A DNA stretch of 64,000 bases from positions 32,319,901 through 32,383,900 of the forward strand of contig NC_080716.1 in the NCBI RefSeq assembly GCF_019097595.1. The letters are read 5' to 3'. Positions 1 to 11,600 of this stretch are shown in pieces (within the stretch, counting starts at the first letter, position 1; each line of letters starts with the position of its first letter). The DNA is from Hemibagrus wyckioides (lineage: Eukaryota; Chordata; Actinopteri; Siluriformes; Bagridae). The position numbers and the translations under genes were made by a program. Below the pieces are notes generated by a model, which saw only the letters and a program-made list of their open reading frames with translations, was not told the origin of the DNA and searched no databases.

Positions 1-130
1 GCCAGCCCCACCACCTGTTTTTTAATTTCCAGCAAACATTTTTGACTAGTTTAATATGACATTGTTCTTGACCTTCAGCCAGTCATCTGACTGCTCGTGT
101 ATCCAGAAGAGGAATGATAGCACTTTCATT

Positions 131-260
131 TACAGCATTCTGCAATTAAGGTTTGAGGGCCTTGCTCAGGGGCCCAGCAGTGCCAGCTTGCTGGACCTAG
201 GATTCAAACTCACAACCTTCTGAGCTGTAGACCAGCACCTTAATAACAACCACATCCCCT
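131..260 (-). mobile_element. tRNA-derived SINE fragment
   Basis: On the minus strand a B-box-like stretch (GGTTGTGAGTTTGAATCC, about 218-201) is followed by the fish SINE body (GGCCCCTGAGCAAGGCCCT). Same family as at 24425 and 28120. Confidence 0.55.
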
Positions 261-1255
261 ACCACTTTCCTCTGGAGGAGTTACTCTGCACCAGTTCCAA
301 AAAATGAGCTCTGCTGGCTTCAGGTGTCTTTGAGGAAGCAGGTGTTAGTTCTCCAGTTCATAGCTGTTTATCAAAAAGTATAAACAAAATCATGATCATA
401 AATCATAATAAAACATTTTTTCAATTCCAGGAACCTGTGATTCATCACAGAAGACCGAAATACTAGATCATCTTTCAGAAAAGGTACCAAAAATGATTAT
501 TACACAACAAACATGTTTAAGTTGAGATCTATCAGCAGTTAAAGGTTTAAACCTGAGCTTTTTCCACCTTGCCTGCTGACTGAGGGGGCGTGGCCAATAT
601 TGACAAAAAGTTCTAATAAAAACAAGCACACTTTTAGTATGATATAATTCAGAAAAAGGCAATTTAGAAAAGGAAAACCAGTTAATTCGAGTTAAATTAG
701 GTTTGATTTTCATGTTGAACTGCAGTGATGATACGCAGACAGGACAGAAAAAATCATGCTTGTTTTATTGTATAAATTTGCAATTTAGATCTGTTTTATA
801 TACATATTTGAATACACATATGAACTTTCCTTTACTTTTCAGCAGCTTGTGAAGGATAGAAGGAGAGATATGACACAGGTAAGTGAGGAGGAATAGATAA
901 CAGGATAGAGAAATAAATGAGGAAGCATATTGTTCTCATCATAAAGGATTTTTTAATCACTAATATCATACTGAATACAACTTGTAATAGTAAAAGAATT
1001 GTTTTTAAAGAGGCATGTTTGAAAATTTGTGGGGAAACTTTGGAATTAAGTCTAGGCCACGCCTCCTACCGGAACCTATTTCTGGTGTGAATGGAGTAAA
1101 AATTCACAAAGATGCTAATGAAAATTGCACTGAAATAAATTCATCCAGGTTTGTTTTATTTGTCTGTGGTCATTTCCAGTGAGTCGAGTCTTTTTATTCT
1201 GTTCACTGATTCATTCCATCATTAAACCAGCAGGTGGCGACAGTGAGTATCTTTT
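261..1255. other. Stretch with no gene seen
   Basis: AT-rich DNA downstream of copy 1; short chance frames only. No element could be named. Confidence 0.4.
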
Positions 1256-1835
1256 AGTGGAACCTCGCCATATAAATTTAAATGGTTCTGGAGGCGAGTT
1301 CTTAAGGTGAAAATTTGTATTGCGAAACAAATTTTCCCATAAGAAATAATGTAAATGCAGATAATCCATTCCAGCTCCCACAAATACGACCAATATTGCC
1401 AATACGAAGCGTATGTAAACTGTTTGGCTGCTTACAAAGAACTGACCCAAGCTAGGCATTCCATGTCAAGGCTCCTCACAGGAAGTTGTGCCACCAAGCT
1501 TGGGCTAAAAAAAAGAATAGACCGCCCACACCACCAATCTGTCAACAAAAAAATGCCGGAAAAATCACCTAGCTTTTGAGTGCATGCTGAGGGCAACGGT
1601 GTTATCATGGGTTGACTCTTTCGAAGCTGCTTTCGCTGACTGAAAAAAAATTCATAAACTCACTTTTGATTGGCTTCGCTTGGCTTTCCACTGATGCAAA
1701 CAAGTAGGCTCCTGGACGTACGTTAGCTGGCGTTAGGTTTGGTTTGTTTGTATGATGAAAATTATTATTATTACAACTCTTGGTTCTTAAGGTAAAAATT
1801 TGTAAGGGAGGGCATTCATATGCCGAGGTTCCTCT
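1256..1835. mobile_element. Tigger-like non-autonomous DNA transposon relic
   Basis: Left end TAGTGGAACCTCG and right end CGAGGTTCCTCTA are inverted. The interior contains TAATCCATTCCAGCTCCCA, resembling TAATCCGTTCCAGCCTCCCA in the larger Tigger-like element at 52421. No transposase reading frame. Confidence 0.5.
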
Positions 1836-2417
1836 ATATTATGATATTTTGAAGATATTTCATTCACTCAATACATTCATTTAAAAATGAAGATTTCGAC
1901 AGAGGCATTTTAGTGGGCACGTCAAATCCACAAGGAGAAGGTTTGGTGAGTTTATTTTCCAGAAAGATCTTTCTAGCACCATGCATATATCAGCCAAGCT
2001 GAAATCAGTGAGTCAGCAGATCCTCGCTCATTCACCTGGTTCATTTATTCCGTTCACAAACCAAAATTACACTCAGTTCACTCAGAATCAATGCCACCCT
2101 CATTCAGACTCTAAGGAGCATATTTGTTCAAAATGTCCAACCCATGACCTGCTCCTTCACAGCCTTTAAAAAGCAAGAAAAAGTTAACTATCACACATGT
2201 GGTTTATCATCAACACGTTCCGGGTATAATTCACCTAAAGTGCAAATATATTTCTAAAAAATAAAAAAGTTTTACAAAATTTTAATCAGATGCCACTAGC
2301 TTCATGTCCTCCAAATCTAAACCTAAAACCTGAACAACCATCGTCACCTAACGTAAGAGATTTAAGCTTATCATTCCCTCAGTCACATGTGGAACAATAT
2401 GAATTATGGGTAAGTAC
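1836..2417 (-). other. Presumed 3' untranslated region and flank of copy 1
   Basis: Follows the copy 1 stop on the minus strand. TTTATT on the plus strand (AATAAA on minus) occurs near 2042 and 1951 and could serve polyadenylation. No other feature seen. Confidence 0.3.
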
Positions 2418-2677
2418 TCATTTCTGTCTGCTCAGAGATTCTCTTCTTTTCTTTTTCACATCTTTTATAGCATTAATTATTTCTTTATACTCCACAGTAG
2501 ATGTGTCCAGAAATAGGTCTTTGTTGACCCACTGCAGTAGTCGGATGGTTTGTTCTTGGTTGATGAGATCCCATTTGCTGTATTTTTTCACTACATCTTT
2601 AAATCCTTTCTTGTAGTACTCGTTCCTGTCTGTCACTGGAAGTCCTAAATCGCATGTCCTGAAATGTTGACGGATAC
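2418..2677 (-). CDS. Copy 1 exon 9: charged C-terminal tail and stop
   Basis: 260 nt ending in TGA. It shares DRN.YY..GF..V...YSK..LI.Q.QT.RL..WV with copy 2, then ends in a Lys/Arg-rich tail. The acceptor is ATTCGCAG. Confidence 0.82.
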
Positions 2678-5600
2678 CTGCGAATTAAATAGAACAGTAA
2701 TCATTTGCATAGGTTCAGCAAGAGGATTTAGATTTAAACCCTAGACTCTTTTCACTTTTATGTGTTCATTAGTGGGTAATATGTAAAGTGTACCAAGATG
2801 ATTCCGGATGTTGTCCGAGCATTGAGGATGGGCCATCATTAAGGAGAGCTTCAGAGCTTTCTCTGTATCTCCGCTTGAAAAGGTGCTTGTCAGGAAATGT
2901 CTGAGGAACAAGAAAGCATGGATCAGTACTAAGAAAAGAAATGACTGCAGTGAAAGAGACAGAAGCAGGTGTTGATATCTGACCTGCATGCTCTGGATAC
3001 TGCAGTGTTGCAGCTGCTCAGAGCACGGCGGTGATCCGTGTACAGCGTGTTCATGCAGAGCTGCTGTTTTCCATCTGGGTCATGTTTCATTTTCTTCACT
3101 AAGTAAAAAGCTTCTTCGTTTTTTTGCTCTAATGATATAGAAATCTCTGGGTTTGTTTTCATGAGGTGAAGGACTGCAATCCACGTGATTTTTGGTGGAA
3201 TGTGCTGTGCCTCCACTCCTGCTGTGGGCTTCTCCATGGCTAAAAGGCTTCACAAGATTACATACAAGATGAATATTGATAGTAATCCACAAGATTTCAC
3301 CACAGGAACACATTTATAAAGGAACTTTACTTTATCTGATTGGGGACCCAAAAATTCCCAGAAGTTGACTATGGCATGTGGTATTTTTGTCAAGTCTTCT
3401 ACACATGAATTCTTGTTTTTCAATCTTCTTGGCAGAATCTGTGTAAAATGTTATTTTCTGATCATTTTCTGATAAAACTGCTTCCAAAGCAGAGACTACG
3501 CTACAGCAAGCTTGTCGTCCTGGCACAAACCAAAAGCACCTCAGGTCAAATCACACATGATAAAAATGTTGATGGTTGTAGATTTGTTTACAGTATCAAA
3601 AGGATTTGTTCATTTCTATCCACGCAGAATACTCACGGCCTTGTAATTTTGAGACTGGTTTATCGCTTATTGCTCCTTGCAGCTCGGCGCCTGACCTCAA
3701 TTCCACCTTTGCAAATGATCCAGAATGTAGCTGTTGAGTTTTTTCACCCTTCCCAGGTTCTCCCACACTACCCCACTGCTTTCCCCTCCACTGGCCTCCA
3801 GTAGCTGCTGGATCAGATTTAAAACTTGTCTACAAAGCCAAAAACAGACCAGCACCCACTTGCCTCAAAGGTCTTATCACTCTCTGCACTGCACTATGCT
3901 CCCTCAGATCCTCCAGTACTGCTCCACCATCTCATGGGGTACATGGAAAACCTGTATCAAGACTCTACCCCAATCTAGCAAAAAAGAGGTAAAATGAACT
4001 TCCCCTAGATGTCTGAGTCACTGGCAGTTTTCAAACAACATCAAGATCTTCCTGAAATATTTAAATTCTTATTTAAAAAGGGAAGTTGTCTGTATGCTTT
4101 TGTTATTGGACTAGTGGTTTTCACTGATACTTTGAAAGAACTTCTGTAAGTCTCTCCAGGGTCTCTGCTAAATGCTGCAAATGTCTTGAAAAGCTTGGTC
4201 TGGCATAGTCACTGCTTCGGCAGTAGTTTTATTGAGCAAATAATTAAATCAATTTTACTCAAATCTTGTTTGGGGTTTGAGGAACAAAAATGGCCAGATT
4301 CATTTGCACAACCTGAAAATTGACACAAATACCAAATGCCTCCACAAGGTATGATGCCACCTGGGAGTCTGACTCAACAGACTTTAAGCATATTGTACCT
4401 AGCAGCAAAAACTGTACCTATGTTAATTGTCCATGACAGATTCAAATTCTGGTAATTTTTGGGTCCCCCCTCATATGTTTAAACTGGTGCATAACAAAAA
4501 TAGGATGCCTAAAGCAAACTATTAACAATGTGAGTTTGAAAAAATTACCATTTGTGGTCGCCCACTTTTCCAAGTTCGTACTCATTAATAATTTGTTTTG
4601 GTGTCTTGTTTTTAGTGTACTTGACGTACTGCTCCATATCACATTCTCGCACTCCATTTTGTATTTTAAACTTATTCAATCTATTTGTCATGTTAAACAT
4701 GTTCTGGATCTTCACAGCATCTACATATTTGCTTGGTTTTAAAAGAACCTGTAACACAAACAAAATTAGTATTTTCTTTACTATCCTGTAAGAGAATTCC
4801 CCAAACATTGGGTAAAGAGTGCAGGGTCAGCCATGGACCTTGATCAATAGTCCAACAGCAGCAGCTTGGAGATGCTAGGGCTTGAACCCTCAACTTTCCA
4901 ATCAAAAACCCAGATTCTTAACCACTGAACCACTACGTCACTGGCTCAGAAAAGTTAGCTGCAAACTTTCTTCCCAAGGTTGTTTTAATGATCATCGCAT
5001 GGTGTGAAATGGCTGTAGTGTGTGGCACTACGTAGCCACCCAACTTTTCAAATGTCTGCTACCCGTTAGGGGGTACAGTGGCTTAGTATTTAGCTGGTTT
5101 GCCCCATACCTCCAGGACTGGGGGATGGATTACCACCCCATGTGTTTTAGGGTTCTCGATTTCATATCTCTAAACAGTGTGCATGCAATTGTGGCCTTTA
5201 ATGGGTTGTCACCTTGCCTAGGATGTCCCCTGCTTTGTTCCACAACCCCAAAAGTATAAGCAGTAGCTTCCCATGACCCTGTGTAGTATATGTGGTACAG
5301 AAAACAGCTGGCCTAATACAGCCTAGAGATCCTAAGCCTTAAGCCAGCTAACCAATGTCTTGCAACTAAACTTATATGGCATATTCTTTCTTACCTCCTC
5401 ACTGACTTTCCTACGGAGCTCCTTAACTTTTTGTTTCATAACATTGCTCGGGGCATGAGTTTTTGCTTGGATGAGAGCATGAAAAAGACAAGTTTGTCGT
5501 GATCCATCAGGGAGTACAATATCAGTGTGATCACTCTGTGGAACATCTTCAACATTAATGTAACCTGTCTGTTTATTCAACATTCCTTCATTCCTGTAAA

Positions 5601-8600
5601 ATGCAGGGAGTAATGACTGTAATGGCTGCAACGGCATGAACAAGATTATTAAAAAAATTAACAAAAGTTTTTAGGCTCACCCTTGAGAAGTCAGAGGTGT
5701 TCTTTTAAGTAAGAGTTTGATAGTACCAGCTGCTGGGTCAGTCCCTGGGAAAGTCTTCTCTGAATGGAGTCCTTGAGCATCCACTACAGTTATACAGATT
5801 CCTTTTCCTTCCAACAAGTTACTCTTTGTGAGGATGTGGACTTCTAAATCTGTTGCTGGCTTTTGAACATCAGCTATATTATTAGCATAACTTGTGAGCT
5901 CAGTTAGTTCTTCTTTAGTTCTAGATTTTTTCTTGCATTCAGGAGCTGATTTCGGAACATGATGATGCTGCTGAGTCACGAAACTTTGAGTTTTGTGCTT
6001 CAAATTGCCAAGTACAGTTCCACTAACAGAGTTTAGTCGCTGAGTGAATGTTTTTGTAAAAATTGATGTGGCAATACCACAAAAACTCTCCACCATGGTT
6101 TGGGAAAGAACTTCTGAAATTACGTCAATGAGTTCATCTTTAAGACGTTTCACATCTTCCAGTTTGTCCCTTCCATCATTGTCATATTTCTCAAATAATG
6201 GATCCTCATTAATAGACTTCAAAAATGCAGGAACAAAATTACTGTCAATGGTCTTTTTAGTAGGAATGGAGGAGTACATTTCATAAATGGTGGTGGACAT
6301 GCGTGCAGCACTCAGAAGTCTCTTGATGCAGGTATAAGGTTCGCGTGCAACAAACTCTGCTGATTTGTCCCACACATTTGACAGTTTCTTAATGGTGTTT
6401 TTTATTTGGTTACAATTTATTATAAGGCCTTTGATGGTAAGTCTGGTATTCCGATCAACATAGTCAATAATTTGCTTCTCTAAGGTGTTGCTAATCTTGT
6501 AGCCAGACTCTTTATTTAAGGCTGTCTTTGGGATTCCTGAGCTGATGAAATCTAAGAGCATTCGGCCAAATTGTTCATTCTGTTGCAGTGCTGAACAGAT
6601 AGATTTCTTGAAAGTAAATTGAAATTCTTGTTTGAAAGATTTAGCATCAATGTTGTTTAAAGCAGTGTTTACTCCGTGACTAACCAGTTGGTTAACAGCA
6701 TACACACTTGCTTTTTTTAAGTTCAGTTTGGCCGTCTTCAATGTGATGTTATTTATGCAAAATGATGATGCTAATGATTTGACTGATGGGGGGGTAAATA
6801 GCTTTTTTCCTGAATGGTATGCAATATTTTTTAGCGATTTGCTGCCATTGAAAATACTATTTGCTGCATTCATCACAGAGGAGGATGATCTTTTGAGTAC
6901 ACTAAATCCACCACAGGACAAAGAATTTTGTATATTAATTGCTTTAGACATCGCCCATGATGCCCAATCGAAATTGCCATTTATCATGCCCATAACACCA
7001 CTGATCATGTCAGACATGCCTTCTGAGATCAAACCAGGACCAAATGAGGACATGGAACCAGCTGACAGTTCAAATATCAGAACTCCTGCTACAACCTGAA
7101 GCACACCAAGAAAACAACAAATCAGGGCATCATATGAGAATTTGGGCTTTTGTTTCACCTCAAACACAACAGCAAGGCCATAATTACGAAAGAGACCGAG
7201 TTCACTAGAAGACACAAAATCCTCCTCACTTGATAAGCTGTAAAGTGTCAGCTCCGTGGTTTTGAAGTCTTCTTTTCCAGATACAAGCAGATCATATATT
7301 TTTCTGATATTTTGTTTCCATGAGTTAAATATGTTCATCCTTGCCTGCATTTGTGTTTGGAAGTTACAGCTGCCACTGTGGTGTGGTTCAAAATCTTGAA
7401 TAAAAGACAAGCAGCAGAAGCTCAGTGTGTTGGCTGTTTCTGATACATAAACATCTATGGCTTTCACTGCCTCCTTGAGTAAGGAACATGCCTCACTTTT
7501 GTAGTCCTTTTCGGCCATGTTAATGGTAATGTAGGCCTGATTATACAGTGCAACAGCTCTAAAGTAATTGTCTGATTCAGAGACTTTTTTCCAGTAGGTT
7601 TTTGCTCCATAGTCACATCTGTTTTTGTTTTGAAGGTGCAAGGCAGTTCTTCCTAAAGCCTGCTGTATGTGGTCATAAAGGTTTTCACTGTGACCTTGTA
7701 AAAGTTTACAACTTTTGTCCTGCAAGTGTTGGATGAGGTTTTCTTTCAGTTCTGTAAGGTCATTGTGTACGTTAATCTGGTCTGTGTGAAGTATTAGCCA
7801 TATACCCCATGATTCCTTTAAAGCATTCAGTGCTGGATGGTAGTCCATCTTACTGTGAAAGGACTCAAAGTAACAAGGGACATCTTTTACTTTCACTTCA
7901 AACAGGTCTGTTTTCTCTCTTGTACTATAATGCCTGTCAAAGTCAGTAAGGAACTGACAAAATGTAGAGAACAGCTCTTCTTTCATCTCAATTTCAGCTA
8001 GTTTCTCCTTCTCCATGTCTTTTATTCTATTAATTTCATATTCTTCTCTGAGTTCCCTCATGACTTTAATAGAATGGCCTCGGTAGGCCATGGCTAGACG
8101 ATCATGGTTCAGTATTACCTGGACCATTCCCGGGGTTCCTTTTCGACCTGTTCGTCCAAAGACTTGTTTCTCAACCCTTCGGTTATTGGGGAAGTACGTG
8201 AGTAGCACAAAGAGACCGCCACAGCGATTTACCTCCTCTGTGACCTTAATGTCTGTCCCACGTCCTCCAAGGTTAGTGGTAATAATGATCTGTCCCTTGT
8301 TGAACTCCTGGTTCTCAATGTTGTGGCTCTCACTCATCGTGTACATGGTAACTAAATGTTTGGTTTCTGCTGCAATTTCGTTATTGAGCGCATTTGCTGT
8401 GTTGACGTCCTCACACACGACTAACACCACCTGTCCTCGTTTAGAGACTCTTGTGACCGTGGCACAAATAGTTTGGATCCATTGTTCCGTACCTCCTCTC
8501 ACCTGGACTGCAGGCAGCTCAGTAACCTTTTGACGTTGATGAGCTGGTATGACATAGCTGTCTGTTTTGTAATGCCTTGCCAGGAAACCCTTGTCTGCAT

Positions 8601-11600
8601 CTCCCCCTAGTGTTCCAGAAACACCAAATATCCCTTTCCCTCTGAGATATCTTTTGAAGAAATTTGAATTTGACATGTAGTTTGTCACATTTGATAATGG
8701 AGATAATGTTAACTGATGCTTCATCTCCAGAAATTGTTGTAGTCCATCACCCCACCGTTTTCTTTTCTCCAGCATTCCACTGGCCTGAAAGTCCACTGGG
8801 ATTATTGCATGGTACATGTGTTCACCATCTTCATCAACATCTATTCCCTGAGCACTAAGAGATCTCTCAATCATGTACTCTCTGCCTTTGGTCATCTGAA
8901 TGGCCTTCAGTGCATTCTCAACAAACAGTGGCAGCTGATTTTCCAGGTATTTCTCCAAGAAAGAAGGGATTACAAGAGACTCTTTGTCTTTTTCTGAACT
9001 GCATTGTTTAGAGTATTTAATCTTGGATTTCACCTCACTAATGGTGGCTTCAATGAGCAAATTTTCAGACAAGATCTCACAAGATTTTCCATTCTCAAGT
9101 AGCAGCATGTTGATGTTTTGGTCAGTTTTTGTCTTTTGCTCTCCAAATTGAAAGGCTATTCTAGTTTCTGACTGATAAATATAACAGTTAAATGCCACCT
9201 TGTGCTCCATCCCCATCTCAAGAACACTGAGCAGGTCATATTGTTGTTCTATTCCTGTTTTGGCCATGATGGTCTTCCATGCCTCATTTTCAATGGCTCC
9301 ATGCTCCTTTTCTCCTTCTTCATTAATAGAGACCTTCAAATTTTCAAAATCTTCCTCTGAGTAAAAGCCTAATTCAATACCTGGCAACAAAATTTCCAGT
9401 GGTGAAAATGTATCATTTGTATCTGAACCAATCATTGCTATCAGGGCAGCTGTGTGAAAATTCTGGACTCTTGTTGTCCACATGGTCTCTCCAGTTTCTT
9501 CTACCTCAATTGGTCGACATGCAGATATAATGGCCCAGATGCTGGCTAGGACTTGCTCCAAATGCTGGAGGCCACTGGACTCATGGGACAGAAATGTTAT
9601 TTGAACTCCATTATCTAAAGTCATGTAGTCAACCTCATCCACAAGGACCAACTCGAACTTCCTGTCTCCACGAGATGTTTTCTTCTCAAACTCTTGTTTC
9701 AGTGTATCTGCTGCAAATGTTCCAACAGTACTGTACACTACATCTTGTTTGTATGCTTCCTGAGTCAGATCATCTTGTTCTTCAGATGAGACATCATTCA
9801 GCATTGGAGGAACAGCAGATGACGTTATGTCGAACATGTTGTAAAGTTTGCTCCATTCCTCTAAATCACGGCGAGCGAGGACTGGAGAGCTTGTCACAAT
9901 GTCCACCTTTACACCACGAATGGCATGGATCACAGTAAGCATGGCTAAGATACAAGATTTCCCTTCACCTGTTCCAATTTCAAGAAGACAACCTGTATTG
10001 GTTTCTGATTTTGGAAGCAAGAAAACCATCAAGGCTGCAAGCTGAGTTAATCTGGGAAGATATCCTTCAATGACTATTTCCTCTTTACCCCTTTGAATAG
10101 TGAGAGCAGAGCACATTTTTACTGCGACTGACATTTGCACTAGTACACTTTTGAGAACTTGTCTGTCTGGATTGGTAAAATCCAGTTCTTTAACCATTTT
10201 CTTTACATGCTGGATTTCATTTTTATGGAGATCAGTTCTTTTGTGTTTTGGAAGCTCCATTTCCAGATATAGCAGAACATCCTCTAGTATTGTCAGGACA
10301 TTCTCAGGGTAGTTTGAGTTGCGCATTTCACTAATAATAGTATTAGCATTTTTGTCTGTCTCTGTGTCAACATGCCATTTCAGCCGTCTGGGTGGATCAG
10401 GTGAATCTAAAGCATGGAGAACAATCTCATACTCCAGCTTGTAGGTCTGTGCAATGTGAAGTATTGCCTGCACTTGATCTTTGTCTTTCTCGACAACATA
10501 ACGCATGAAATCTGTTATTTCTGGCAGTTTCCATGTGTTGTTGAACGCAATCCGACACAGAATGTCTTTACTCTGTGTAGAAAGTTGAATATCAGTTTGA
10601 AGAACGCTCTGTAAAAGATTAAAGGCAAGTGACGGATGATCGTCTTGAAACAGTTCGAGCACATCCAAGAGGAAATCCCGGTCATGTTTATGTTTGTGGT
10701 CATTTTCATCCTCCTCGAAAAATAAATACATTACTGCCTCAAGCACTGTCAGTCTATCTTGTAGAGGCAGAGTCTCATAACCAACTGAAGTGTCGAAAGA
10801 AAACACACAGCTACTGGACAGGTTGTGTTTCTTACAGTACTCCACCATTAACTCATTTTGCAGGGTTTTCATCCTGCCTGCTAATGTCTCCTCTGGGTCT
10901 TCCTCATCAATGGCTTGAAATTCTAGCAATAGTTCCATGAATTTCTTCTCTGTATCTGTAACCTGTAGGACATTTAGGATATAATGTTAAACATAGTACA
11001 AGACTTAACCTCTAATAACATTTGAAATAATCAAAAAAATGACCTCATCTTCTTCAATTTCAGTGTCCAGAGGCTGTTGCATGATATAAGTTTGGTGATG
11101 GAGCTCATGGCCTCTCAGCCTCTCTTTCTGCTTCAGCGTCTCTGTGGCCTGCGAAAGTTTCTTAGCAGCAAGTTCACTTTCCCTTTTAATCTGTTCCTCA
11201 ATTCTTCTTTCACGTTCAAGCTGGGCCTGTCGCCTCTGCTCTTCATCTCGTCTACGTCTTTGCTCTTCCTCTCGTGCATCATCTTTAATTTTCCCTGTAT
11301 ATGATAAAAAAATACTACACTCAATTTACTTGGTACATTAAATGTAGAGAAAATATTACAGAAGCAGTATATTATGTTTATAAATTTATTTATAAAAAAA
11401 ATACAATACAAAATGTAAATTACATGTCACCCAATTAGCTGTGGCATAATACATGATATAACGTAATAAAAAATCTTTTAGTACAGATGTAAATTACCAT
11501 AATTTGGGCACGTAGATTTCTTCTCCTCGTAATTTACATTGCAGTCCAGATGTATGTACCAGTGGTCTCCACTCTCTCGAATTGTGAAACAGGGGTCATC

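Noticed and set aside
8090..8533. 147-codon plus-strand frame opposite the motor, also present in the other copy (36081-36524)
   Set aside because: It is conserved only because the opposite strand encodes the conserved SecA motor. It has no start context and no domain.
9594..9938. Antisense frames of 114 and 159 codons opposite the Walker A to DEVD region in both copies
   Set aside because: Shadow of the coding strand in a region of near-identical paralogue sequence.
5681..10962. Bacterial contamination as explanation for SecA
   Set aside because: Both genes have consistent spliceosomal introns with shared phases. They contain fish LINE and SINE insertions in those introns and lie in continuous fish DNA.
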